64,000 nt of DNA from Melampsora larici-populina 98AG31 (taxonomy: Eukaryota > Basidiomycota > Pucciniomycetes > Pucciniales > Melampsoraceae), in assembly GCF_000204055.1 (NCBI RefSeq), contig NW_006768832.1:391640-455639 (forward strand). Reading direction: 5' to 3'. Under the pieces are notes generated by a model. That model saw only the letters and a list, made by a program, of their open reading frames with translations. It was not told the origin of the DNA and made no database searches. Numbering within the stretch: position 1 is the first letter of the stretch; each line of letters begins with the position of its first letter. Shown piece by piece: positions 11,101-22,440 of this stretch. Position numbers and translations under genes: made by a program.

Positions 11101-11827
11101 GGGATGTGAAAGCAGGTACACTAGTCTAAAAGACATCTAACACACAACACCAGTAGGCTTTGGCTAGAAGAAATCAAAGATTTCAATGATGATATAAAGC
11201 CAAAACACAGATTCCCAGGAGATACAAGATATTTATTCAAAGATCTCAAGTTGTTCATACACATCCTATTGTCATTATGTCACTTTAGATGACTTTTTGG
11301 CAAAGGATTCACTTCTTGGATTCTTGTTCTGATAGGAGTCAAACAAACATGTAAAGTTTATGAGTGATAGTAAACTAGGATGGATTCAAAAAGTAAAGGA
11401 GGTAAGTCAAGGGTGGTAAACGGCCTATGACGTCAATCAAAAATATTTAGATAAAATAATCTGATGCACTGTTTTTCAACATTCCTATCTGTTGATAACA
11501 AGTGACCATTGGTCAAGTTAGGTGTTGCCTTGGCCAAGACCTCTGTGGACCTCGTCCAAAAAACGGGCTTTAGGTGTGCCTGCCAACCAAGGCTGCAACC
11601 CAACGTGCATGATGGGGAGGTGTTTGTAAAAGATTTATAGAACTCTGGAGACATTTCATGCTTGGTTCTGTTTGAATGAAAGGATACAAAATGAATTATA
11701 AAGATAGCATCCATCCAAGTGTGCTTCAGAAAAAGGAACATAAATGAAAGATCAAGTTTAAAAAGTTGATGTGAGCTAAGATGCTTGAGATGGGAAGAGA
11801 CTAATCAAAGTTTGTTTGGCTAGCCAT
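8147..11827. other. Intergenic region without a supported gene
   Basis: About 3.7 kb of AT-rich sequence with only short, unconvincing ORFs. The only structure that stands out is the hairpin cluster at 10442-10617, listed separately. Short C/T-rich runs around 9300-9500 look like ordinary intergenic DNA. No tRNA, transposase fragment or protein domain was recognised. Confidence 0.5.
10442..10617. repeat. Cluster of three hairpins, possible foldback element
   Basis: Three consecutive inverted repeats. A: GGGGCGTTGAAGG at 10442 pairs with CACCTTCAACGCCC ending 10501 (4-nt bulge). B: GAAAGGAGAGTTC (10525-10537) pairs perfectly with GAACTCTCCTTTC (10545-10557), loop 7 nt. C: CCTTCCCT (10582-10589) pairs with AGGGAAGG (10610-10617), with an inner CCTAG/CTAGG stem. 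No coding capacity. Three hairpins in under 200 bp suggest a non-autonomous foldback element or a structured transcript. Confidence 0.6.
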
Positions 11828-13259
11828 TCAGCTACATTTTGATAGAACACCATTGACCCATTCTGCCATTAGTCCATGAGTGAGTTTTTGCGGGTGTCTA
11901 GGGAAATAATTCTACAGAAGAGCATGAATTTCTCAGTAAGCATTTGAATACGTCGAAACTTAGTAAAGCAAGTCAATCATTTACGAGGTAAACATCTGGA
12001 TTTGAACAAGCACCAGCCGTACTAGTGGCACTCTGAAGACATGAATCAGTGGATTGGTACCTATGGTCCAAAGTATTATGTTTCGTCAGATTAGCGGGTC
12101 ACATGAAAATCTACTAAGCAAGATGTACTTACCCAAACGACTGAGGGTTGGCAGTGATAGCAGAGTAGAGCGTAGTGAAATCGACATAAGCAAATTGTAT
12201 GGACGGATTTTGCGTTCTGAGGCTCTTCAAACCGGTCCAAATAATGTCATTGAACTGTGTCAGTGGGCCAGATATCATGGGAGGTGCTACAGGTAATCCC
12301 AAGAAGATTTGATCAGGCTCTATAAAAGTGGACAAGTGATGATCAGACACTGGGCTAACAAAGTACCACCACATTGCGAATGCCAGCTTGTAAGAGGCGT
12401 TCCGTTTGATGAAGGAGCTCCACAGCTGAGCTGGAGAGAGTTTGAACACCACGTCGCGAGGCTGAGGCCCAATCGTTGATTCCATAGGAGATCATCGCCA
12501 TCGACCTTGTTCAATCAGACTGCATGAGTGTGATGTAAGTGCTTAATGCCAATGAGCAATCTCCATGACTCACGAAGCTGGATCGATGTGATTATGCTGA
12601 TCCAAGAAAACTTGAACGTGTTCGATCATGTCCGTTCGTCGGACCTATCGCAAGGAGGAATTGTTGATCAAACTCACTTGACCAGTCAACAGAGAGATAC
12701 TGAGGATTTTGATCTTACCCCATTAGGTGGGCTAGGGGAGAGTGCGATAGAGACTGGCGCGCCGCCCCTGGCATAATCCTTGACGAGAGCGCCGATCTGA
12801 TTACCAAACTGTTCGATCCATACCAGACCATTAGAAATGCGCCCACTGGTGAAAATCAGATATCCATGAGCTTCAACCCATTCATCATTTGTGGCCAATT
12901 ACTTGCCCGGACTCTAGGCCGTTGGGGCCTTGCACCGCTGGTGGTGCGGGGCTTCCAGTGGCTTGCCCATTGTAGACGTAACTATCGCCGAATCCATATA
13001 TCGTCTGGGATAAAGTGCACAAACTTTGCATCAGTTCTGAGGATTTGGTTGGATGGTCCATTCCAAGTTAAAGATAGGACACCTTGATACTTCTCAGGTC
13101 GATGCCTGTATTGAAATTATTGAACTGAGGGAAGCCAAGCGCTCCGCAACTTGGTTGAACAGCCAGTTTTAAAGGATATGTGTTGATTTCTTGAGCTGCT
13201 CCATCGGAAAACAAGAACGTGAGCAGGGTAACCCCGAAGAAGAACATTGAACGAGACAT
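11828..13259 (-). CDS. Secreted SGNH/GDSL-family hydrolase, paralogue 1
   Basis: Predicted esterase/lipase of the SGNH superfamily (carbohydrate esterase 16-like; substrate unknown). Start at 13259 gives a hydrophobic signal peptide (MSRSMFFFGVTLLTFLF) and a 59-codon first exon, as in paralogue 4. Eight exons: signal plus LKLAVQPSCGALG; the catalytic serine block GFGDSYVYNG; GRISNGLVWIEQFGNQ; RTDMIEHVQVFLDQHN; MAMISYGINDWAS (GxND block); SPPMISGPL...YVDFTTLYSA; GYQSTDSCLQ; NYFPRHPQKLTHGLMAEW to the stop. Exon 2 ends with a GC donor (GG|GCAAGT), where paralogues have GT. The canonical Asp three residues before the catalytic His (DxxHP) is absent (FPRHP). It is the first of three minus-strand tandem copies. 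Confidence 0.82.
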
Positions 13260-13262
13260 TTT

Positions 13263-13861
13263 CCTTCACGCCAAGAAAAGTTTGAAAAATAATGATCAGT
13301 CGAAGTTTTCAACGTGATAAGAAACGGCCAAAAATTAGTATGGCTTTCCTCCCGATTTCATTGTGGTTGATATCCCTCTGAGCAATCGATGATTTTGACT
13401 CACGAGAGATTCCTAGTATCACCCGTAGAGTGTGCTATGTATCTACTCTGCAAGTTTTTCTAGCAAGAAAAGATCACAGATCCTTAAAACGATAGCAACC
13501 ACGAGATGGATGGGATAAAGGCTTTTCAAAGAGGGTGCCCGATATCTGTCAAATCCAAAGGAAAAGGTGAAAAGTGAAAGATTCGCGAGGATACATCAAA
13601 GGTGCACAGATCACGCACACACTTGACCATGAATCGCCACCAATGGCTCACCTTGCAAGAGTCCAACTTTATCAACTCAACCAAGCTCCAAATGAAATAC
13701 ATCGACAAACACCACAGGACCGCCGTATTTTGGGAATGTAACGGGAAATGAATGTCGGAAATAGAATGTCCAAATTTAATGGTACATATTATCAGTGGCG
13801 TACCCATTCGACATTCACAGATACATGTATCAAACAGTGGCTATATTTCTTGGCGTGAAGG
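13263..13861. repeat. 16-bp perfect inverted repeat flanking 600 bp upstream of SGNH paralogue 1
   Basis: CCTTCACGCCAAGAAA (13263-13278) is the exact reverse complement of TTTCTTGGCGTGAAGG (13846-13861). The left arm sits 3 bp upstream of the start codon of paralogue 1, so the repeat spans its presumed promoter and 5' UTR. No matching target duplication was seen. It may be a small MITE-like insertion or an inverted regulatory motif. Confidence 0.5.
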
Positions 13862-14675
13862 GTTGTAAAGAGGCATGTATACACTCTTGAACTCTTTACT
13901 TGCCAAATCACAGTTTTCAAATTTATGCAACTGGAGCTCGACATGTGGTACGTGTGGAAGGCTTCATTTAAGAAAACTTCAGGACGTGGCCGCGTGGGAA
14001 GAGGGGCTTAGTTGAGCTTAAATAAAGTGATACAAGAGGGTATAAAGGCCCATAACTCTAAGTCAATTGACCGAGAAACACACGGCATGACCTGAGATGA
14101 CTTTGCAATTTGTGGGTCTGGAGAAGGAAGGGGAAGGAAGTTTGAGACAAAGGAATGTTTCCAACGATGACTTTCTTTGATGTAAAGTATACTGAAATGC
14201 TCGGTTCAGTTGAGATCTTTTATAGGATCATTTTCAGATATTAGCAATCCAAGACATCTGTGTAAAAGACTCTACCCTTTAGCACACTTGCGAGTATGTA
14301 GAAATTGTTCTGATCCACATCCGTTGATGATGTCACCGACACCAAATAGATTGTGATCCTCTTGAACTTGACGTAGGCCACTCCCTCTCTCAAAACGAGA
14401 GTAGCGGAGTGCAACTCTTATGACATGAAACTCGTTACATTTTATCAAATTTTGTTTCCTTGCGTTGTACATCCCACGATCCGTCAGCTTTCAGACAATT
14501 GAGGCTTACACAGAATTTGTAAAATACGTGAGAAAAAAGTGAAATTTGTTTGAAAGAAAGAATCTACACATTGATGAAGATGTAATGTTGAAACCATAGA
14601 AATATGAATGTATGCAGCAAGTTTGAAGGATCAATGTGGTGTATAAAGTTCTTATACGTATCAAAGGACACTTCA

Positions 14676-16131
14676 TCAGGCAGTTTTCGAGGGACTGCAT
14701 TTTGATAAAGCATCTTGCACCCATTCAGCCATGAGTCCATGGGTTAGTTTCTGCGGGTGACCGGGAAGGAAATCCTACCAAAAACATAAGGAGGTCAGAA
14801 ATCGGGAAGAATACGTGAATGCTTCGGAAAGTCAAGTGCTTACGAGGTAAACGTCTGGATTTTTACAAGCACCAGCCATACTAGTGGAACTGGGAAGACA
14901 TGAACCAAGGGCTTGATACCTGTTTATCAGACAGAGAGTTTTATATTGTCAAAATCGGGCGTCATAGTACAACATATCATATGAGATGTACTTGCCCAAA
15001 AGAGTGAGGATCAGTAGTGATAGCAGTGTAAAGCGCAGTGAAATCAACATAAGCGATTTGTAAGGAAGGATCTCGAGCCCTCAAAGCCTTCAAACCACTC
15101 CAAATGATATTGTCGAACTCTATAAGTGGATCAGATATGAAGGGAGGTGCTGGGAGTCGTTCCAGAAAGAGTTTATTAGGCTCGAAAAAGACGGCCGCTC
15201 TTCACAGTGATGATGGAAGAACTGACAAAGAACAACTACATTCCGCATTCCAGCGTGTATGATACGTTCGGTTTGACGAAGAAGCTCCTTGGCTGAGCTG
15301 GCGAGAGCAACACCACGTCGATGAGCTGAGGCCCAATCATTAATTCCGTAAGAGATCATTGCCATCGACCTTTGTTTAACAGATCTTATCAGTAAGAATA
15401 CCGTAGTACATAAAAATGCACTACATTGCTCACGAAGCTGCATCGATGTGATTGTGCTGGTCCAAGAACGTTTGGACGTGTTCAATCATATCTGTTTGCT
15501 GAGCCTGTCAAAAACATTGAGCAAACCAAAACCGGTAAAGCAAATTACTTGAAAAGCAAAACAACAGAAATTTGGTCATGAGGGTAGTTATCTTACCGTG
15601 CTAGGCGAGAGTACGCGAGAAACTGACGCGCCCCCGACCGCATAATCCTTGACGAGAGCGCGGATCTGTTGGCCAAATTGTTCGATCCAGACCAGACCGT
15701 TGGTGGCCCGTTGGCTGGTAACAAAAATCACACTGGGTATAATCTTCTACTTCACTTGTAATTGATCACTGACCCGTATTTTGGATCGTTAGCGTCTCGC
15801 ACCGCTGGTGGTGGGGGGCTTCCGGTTCGTTGTCCATTGCTCATGTAGCTATCACCAAATCCGTATATTGTCTGAAGAAATCATTTGCACACAGTCAATT
15901 TCAGCTCTGGGAGGTTGATTGATGCAAACAATATATATGACTCAAAAAACTGACTTTGATTCTTTTGAGGTTGATACCTGTGTTGAAGTTGTTGAAGCGA
16001 GACGAGCTGAGCGATCCGCATTTTGGTTGAACAGCCAATTTTAGGGGAGATGTGTCGATTCCTTCCACTGCTCCATAGGAAAGCATGGTCATGAGTAAAA
16101 CAACAAAAAAAGAAAGCATCGGGCTGGTCAT
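14676..16131 (-). CDS. Secreted SGNH/GDSL-family hydrolase, paralogue 2
   Basis: Same eight-exon architecture as its neighbours. The start at 16131 gives the signal peptide MTSPMLSFFVVLLMTMLSYG, then GIDTSPLKLAVQPKCGS. The serine block is GFGDSYMSNGQRTGS, followed by SMAMISYGINDWASAHRRG and RNVVVL, and a last exon DFLPGHPQKLTHGLMAEW. The C terminus (SKCSPSKTA) is longer than in the others. The Asp at -3 from the catalytic His is again replaced (LPGHP). Likely secreted and active on an ester substrate such as acetylated polysaccharide; that is family-based inference. Intergenic sequence 13862-14675 upstream of paralogue 1 shows nothing else. Confidence 0.82.
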
Positions 16132-16619
16132 TTCGCTTGGGCGAAGCGAAAAAATTGAAAGACGATTATGAGTTGAACTTTTGAAAGTGACGAAAAACGG
16201 CAAAGGAAGAGTAATTGGTAGCTTGTCAGATGCGAATGAGGACCCAGAATCGTATGGGACCCACGAAATGGAAAATATATGTTAAGAAAGTGAAGGGTCT
16301 CAGATGCGTGAGGGCACGAATCACTCACATTCCCCTGCACCACGGATGACTTGTCTCGAAAGGACCCTACCTCACTGACACCATGTCATCAAATTCCCGG
16401 ACAGTGGCGTACCACGTTGAAAACATCGGCATATCAAAGACTACTTGGCGTTCAGGGATTGCGAATGGATTGGCACTTTTTAACTCTTCATTGAACCTGA
16501 ATACTCGATGACCTCAGGTCATGTTCACACTTCAGTAGAAATGGGTATAGGTACATCTATGGATAATGCAAGGCTTCTGGTGCGAAAACATTGAACAACA
16601 AGGCTCGTGAGTCGATTCA

Positions 16620-17782
16620 CAGCACTGTGAATGTGTGGAAGGAAGCTTGAAGGCAAAGCAAAAAGGGGCCTGACCATAACATTTCTTGGCAGCTATCGAG
16701 ATCTTTTTCTGAGGAGATATAATCTTGAGAAAAGAAAATCGTATCTTGAGTAAAGTAACAGAGTGTGAGAAGTGTGGGTGTGATCATACTTCGTTGCATA
16801 CAGTTGTTTCTAGAGCTAGCTAAGCCGAAAGCACTTCGATCTAAAGCCTTTCCAAAGCTTCCAAGGGGGTTCCTTGGGCGCCAAATATCCCCAGTGGGAT
16901 TATAAGCTTTTTTCATCTCTGCTCCTGCTGATCGAAATGAATGGGTGTTGTCTTCTTCAAACATATCAAACGCGGTCCTCTTCTAGGTACTGTCTTCCTT
17001 CTCCTCTCAACCTCTGCTCAAAACCCTATTGATAAAAGTGGTGCTCTTTGAAAGCCTTCAACTATCCCTGCCAATCTGAACAACAAAAATAGAAAAATGT
17101 CAACAAGTCAAGACTTCAAGTTCCAGGGGCTTTTCCATTCTATCATCCTCATAGCAACATCATTAAAAGAAAATCTACAACAAATGCTCTCATACAAATA
17201 CGCATATACCATTGTTGTAAGTAAGTGATGATATATTCCACTCCAGGTAAAAGCCGTTCAGGAAAGCCTGACCATTTTTGCCCGAAAAACTCAAGCAAAT
17301 TGGCTGCAGATTTGTGACGAGCTTCCCTGAGTTTTGCTGTACTTATCATTCAATAAAATCTTACCAAAACTTGCAGCTTTCTATATAGGTGATTGTAATA
17401 GCTCATGGTGATCTTCAAATGATGTATATTGAGATTTGGAGAAAAACACTGGAAATTAAACGCATCACCTCTGGTGCGGCCGGCATGAAATTCTCATGAA
17501 GAGAATCCAGCCATTCTTGAGTATGGTCACTGGGGTACAGGCCCCATAAGTACATCTGGTATGTACAGAAAAGCTTTGGAATTGCTCTCAGTTCAGCCAG
17601 AAACACAGAATTTTTGACTGACATAAAAAACAAATGGGAACAAACCAGGCATTCATGAACCAGTGAGGTAAAGGGATGCTAACCCTCTGATAATTTTTTT
17701 CAAGCATATATCGAATACAATAAGCCGCAGAGGGAAGCCACATGATAACCCAAGTATCTGAGAAAACAACAACAATGGACAT
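16620..17782 (-). CDS. Possible multi-exon hypothetical gene between SGNH paralogues 2 and 3
   Basis: Several minus-strand open segments of non-repetitive composition follow one another: MSIVVVFSDTWVIMWL (from 17782), FLAELRAIPKLFCTYQMYLW and SDHTQEWLDSLHENF (near 17480-17620), KLREARHKSAANLLEFFG (near 17300), then AFDMFEEDNTHSFRSAGAEM (near 16970, after a CCTAG acceptor) ending before a GTATGC donor. They could be exons of one gene, but I could not join all of them in frame and recognise no domain. A decayed gene is equally possible; exon ends are approximate. Confidence 0.25.
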
Positions 17783-17875
17783 CGTGAATATGATAAAGAC
17801 TAAAATGATATAAATTTTATGACAAAGTTACAGAACAACATCCATCAAGGACAGTTCTCTGTCTATCTCTAAGAT

Positions 17876-19304
17876 CTACAATTTGATAACACCCCCTGAA
17901 CCCATTCGGCCATGAGTCCATGGGTCAGTTTTTGCGGATGGCGGGGAAGATAATACTGAGGGAAATCATCAAACACGTTACTTGAGTATCCATATCTTTA
18001 TCATTGATGAGATTAAGTACTTACGAGGTAGACATTTGGGTTTGAACAAGCACCAGACATACTAGTGGCACTTGGAAGACATGAACTAGTGGATAGGTAC
18101 CTATGGTAGAAGAGTCGTTGCTATTTGTCAAGATTGTGTCAGAAATAAATAGGAGTTTTAACACACTGACCCGAAGGAGCGGGGATTAGAAGTGATAGCA
18201 GAATAGAGCGCGGTAAAATCAACATAAGCAAATTGTATTGCAGGGTTTCTATTCCGAAGTGCCTTGAGACCGTTCCAAATGATATTGTTGAAGTTGACCA
18301 GTGGACCAGACATCATGGGTGGTGCTGCAGGTCATATGAGACATCATTCTTCAGTATACATGAATCGAGTGATGATTCAAAGGATAGCTTACAGAGAACA
18401 ACCACGTTCCGAATTCCAGCTTGGACGAGTAGTTCGGTTTGGCGAACGAGTTCTTGAGCTGCCTTGGGAAGGTTTTGAGTACCATGTCGAGAGGATGAGG
18501 CCCAATCATTGATTCCGTAGGAAATCATTGCCATGGAGCTTTTTTCGACACGATCAGTCAAAAAATTGGCGCTCTACGGAATTGAGTCATTTTGTTAGGG
18601 ATGTAAGTTTAACTCACGAGGACGCATCAACGTGGTTTCTCTGATTCAAGAAAGTTCGGACATGGCCGATCATGTCCGTTTGTGGAACCTATTGCCAGAG
18701 AAAGATGTTCGCGAGATTAAGCAAACGCAGTTGAAAAAGCAAGAGAGACTTACTTTCAGCTTACATCGCTGGGAGAGAGTGCCCGAGAGACAGATGCCCC
18801 CCCGGCTGCATAATTCTTGACAACAGCGCCAATTTGATTGCCAAATTGTTCGACCCATACCAGACCGTTCGAGGCCCGACCACTAGTGCAAATCAACTAA
18901 ACATGAGTTGACTCATGATATAGGTTTGATCATTTAGAGTCAGTCACTTACCCGAAGTGTGGGTCGTTGGGATTCCTTTGTACGGCTGGTGCTGGGGTAG
19001 TCCCGAAGGTTTGCCCATTGCTCATGTAGCTATCACCAAATGCGTATATTGTCTGAAGTCAATCAATGCTATATTGTCAGTTCTAAGGTGCTGATTGTCA
19101 CCACATCATATAGTGAAAATAACCTACTCTGATTCTCGACAGATCAATTCCTGAATTGAGATTGTTGAACTGAGACGACCCCAAAGAGCCGCACCTCGGT
19201 TGAGCCGCCAGTCTTAGGGGAGAAGTGTTGATTGATCCCTGTTGCCCTGGTCTAGGCATGGCCATGAGTACTAAAATCATAAGAAGGAACATCGGGCTCG
19301 TCAT
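17876..19304 (-). CDS. Secreted SGNH/GDSL-family hydrolase, paralogue 3
   Basis: Third tandem copy. Start at 19304 gives the signal peptide MTSPMFLLMILVLMAM, then INTSPLRLAAQPRCGS. Catalytic blocks: GDSYMSNGQTFGTT (serine), SMAMISYGINDWASSSRHG (GxND), YYLPRHPQKLTHGLMAEW (His, no Asp at -3). The segment GTQNLPKAAQELVRQ is shared exactly with paralogue 4 at 30.1 kb, so these two are sister copies. It ends VIKL-stop at 17876. Exon order and phases match the other copies. Confidence 0.82.
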
Positions 19305-20342
19305 ATTGCTAGCCTGGAGGACAGATAGAATATTGATTGTTAACAATTGATAATTATCAAGATATGAAAGGGCGTTTGTATCAGAGTGTTCGACTGAATG
19401 AGACACGGAAAAAGCTGTTGAAAATTTCGGACTGATCTTCGTATGCTTTATATCGCTACATAAGACGAGAAGATAGTCGAGAGGAAAGCATGGGGTCAGT
19501 GGGGTCACTCTGGTGATATCGTGATCTCCTGGAAAGACCTCAAATCGCCAGAACTTTGACACCGCGAGATGAAGAGATCAGGCCAGATCGAGAGACTCAT
19601 CTCGCCTCATGAGATATCTGGTCACCTTAGAAGCACGTCAGCAAAAGAAGAGCAAAGATTGGCAAATGTGCTTCCTCACTCGCGATCACCACGGATGGTT
19701 TCCACCACCCCACAACATTCCTGAGTCGACCATTTTTCCAGTCGAGTGGATTCGACCACGAAAGGCCCTCGAATCTTTCGTCAATCTGGAAATCGGATTA
19801 CGGATTTGTGATCTACAAAGGTCGGCGCATGAATGAGGCGTGCAATCTGAGTTGCAGTGGTATACGTGCTTCCCGTGGTGTATGGAAATGGTGGATACTG
19901 GATGGGCAAAACTCATCACGCCGGACACTGACTTTGGATCTCGCTCATGGGGACCTGATCTTGCTGATTGTCCGTCTGGTTGATAACAAAGCCCCGCGAA
20001 GCACAAGGCACTTCGTCGTGGTCGTCTTTGCTTCACAAGCGTCGCAAAAGCTTTGTCACACACCTCACGATGTGAATTTTTCAAATCAAGGGTCAATTTT
20101 TGAACTTGATGCTGAAGAGGACAATTGAAGTGCAATCAGTATGTCATTTATGCATTGAGCCCGCTCGAGGTGGAAGGAGGTGAATCAGGATGGAATCTGG
20201 ATGGTTGCTTCTCGGTCTCGGCCCCGATCAGCCAGCTCCACTTTCAAACCGGGTCACATTCTGCATGGCACATGACCTGCTGACCCGTGACAAAAGCCAG
20301 GAAAAAATATTGAAGCCAGGACTCATTCTCATCGAAATAACA
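19305..20342. other. Intergenic region between SGNH paralogue 3 and the RsfS-like gene
   Basis: The divergent pair shares about 1 kb. Overlapping short ORFs on both strands have no recognisable domains. No TATA box or repeat is obvious. Likely promoter sequence for both neighbours. Confidence 0.4.
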
Positions 20343-21318
20343 ATGCCACACCCAAGGACGCTTCAGTTTCTGATAAACCGTCTTCGATGTCCATTTTTCG
20401 AATGCACTACCCTACGCGATCGGGCGTTCCGGAACCAATTGGCGAACCTCAGACTGGTCTCCGCACCTTACCATTCCACCTCTCCGCCAGGGTCAATGTC
20501 ATGCTACCGGCTACATACAGCAGTCTCCCGCTTCCATTCTTCTTCGAGCCCTACGAGGCAATCACATGACTTGAACGAGCCAGATCGCGAATCAGACCGC
20601 GCATTTTTGAAGATGGATGAAGAGGAAGAGGCCGAATTACGACAAATATTGCGCTCGAGAAATCAATCGAATTCTTCCAACTGGCAAGAGCCTGTTTCCG
20701 TTTGGCGAAATGATCAGACAGGAGAAATTGAATGGATCGGTGCGGAAGACATTCCAGCTGAGACTGACGCATCAAGTGATACCAATCCATGGTTTGTGGA
20801 CGAGCCGGAACCTGAGCCTTCCGTAGCACCCGAGTTATCTACAGCCTCCATCTCCAGGCCAGCTCCACCAGCGCCCGAAAACCTCCCCTCTGAATTCCTT
20901 CCCCTTTATCGATATCTTATAGACTCCCCATTCGTGGAACGTTCTTCAATCTCTTTCATTGACGCCAAGGCTGAGCCATATGGACAGGGCGAGTCGGCTT
21001 GGACAGACTGGGTGGTCGTTGTACAGATGAAGGAAGGTAGAGAGGGTGGAATTCGGGGTGCAACAGAGGCTATTCGAGAGATTGTGAGCCAAATGTCTCT
21101 AATGTGTTGTAGGACAGGCATCTGACATTACTTTGAAGTTATCGGCCGCTTCCTCGGCAAAAGTTAGAACCGAGGGGATCTCGAGTAATCCCTCAACCTC
21201 ATGGAGTATGGTAGATGGGGGGAAAATTGTAGTACATATTCTTACAAGGGAGTCCCGTGACATTTATCAAATCGAGGACATCTGGACTGGTCGACCTTCA
21301 AATTCAACAAGCAATTGA
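20343..21318 (+). CDS. Mitochondrial ribosomal silencing factor, RsfS/Iojap family
   Basis: RsfS/Iojap proteins bind the large ribosomal subunit protein uL14 and affect subunit joining; in fungal mitochondria the domain is also found in Atp25. From ATG 20343 the N terminus (MPHPRTLQFLINRLR) is basic and serine-rich, like a mitochondrial targeting sequence. The domain starts at LPLYRYLIDSPF, continues TDWVVVVQMKEG, then, after a 76-nt intron (21037-21112), QASDITLKLSAASS and the hallmark end STSWSMVDGGKIVVHIL, RDIYQIEDIW. The two exons (694 + 206 nt) give exactly 300 codons. A larger Atp25 M-domain is not present. An upstream in-frame ATG exists at 20190 but would hide the targeting signal. 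Confidence 0.72.
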
Positions 21319-22440
21319 CGATCAACAGGAACGAATTTTCTTTCAAATTACGTTCGATCAGTAGTCTGATAGGTCACTATTGATTCGGTTGGCGTTCCCG
21401 CGATTGATGGATTGGAGGTCGTTGCCAACTAACCGCAATAGGTTGCCATGCATTCAAGGACGGTTTTATCTAGAAATTGAAAGAGTGAATGTTCCGCTTT
21501 CGTCCATGTACGTGTACTTGACACACGAGGTGAACTTCATGCTTTTGGATGTATGGCTGAAAAAACGCATACATTGTTCTGTCATCAAGTTGCGCGCTTG
21601 GTCAATGTCAATATCTCCCTTGAGGAGATTTTTGAGATGAGGCTTTGCTATAGATTATTGAAATTTATTATTGAAACTTGCCAAATTGTTACAGCATGCG
21701 TGTTTACTGCTTCTTTACTTGAGTCCCCATAGGAAATATCAACTGCCATCAACTACAGGTATCAGTGGCAAAAGCCTCTTGTGAATGTCACATTCAATCC
21801 GACTCTAGATGTGCACAAATTTTCATCAGTAGGTGAAGACATAGTGGACCAGCATATCCAAACTTATGGCCTACACAATAATCCTGGAAAATTCCGTTTT
21901 CAAACTCATAAAATAAGTATTTGATAATATGGAAAGCCCCACACCTGAAATCCTGTTTGGTCAGAGTTGACAAACACCTGTTGAAATACCAAGGTTCACC
22001 AGTTTCTTTAAACAAATGTTGGACAAATTCTGACGATGTTGTTTCAAGGACAGTGTACATTTTGGGCAACCTTTTCCTCATTTTGGTTACAACATGAAAT
22101 GTTATAAATGTTTGGTAATTGCTTTGGAGACTAAGCATATATGTCCTCAGGTGGCCACTCAAATACACACCAGACAATGGTGCGCTAAAACGCTCAGATG
22201 TGTAAAAAGACAGTGTACAACACTACTCACGTGGCTATCACAGGAGTGATTTAGTACCATGTATGACCAACCTTGCACCCATTAGGGTAGCAGAAGGCTG
22301 TCGTGTTGGTAGATACGCATTGAGTACATCCACAAAGGAGTGCTTTAACTGGTTGTTCCCCTCTACAGGCTTTCAAAAATTAGATATGAATTGTGTGTAG
22401 ATTCATTGAGAGGTTCTATAATCAATTATATGGTATGATA
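21319..22440. other. Intergenic region with one unclassified ORF
   Basis: A 127-codon minus-strand ORF (21794-22177) contains segments such as FETLEX-free, cysteine/aromatic-rich text including FQDYCVGHKFGYAGPLC; its composition looks protein-like, but I recognise no family and see no flanking splice sites. It could be a transposon fragment. The rest is AT-rich and featureless. Confidence 0.3.

Noticed and set aside
20617..20829. Overlapping ORFs on both strands within the RsfS-like gene
   Set aside because: Shadow frames of the RsfS-like coding sequence.
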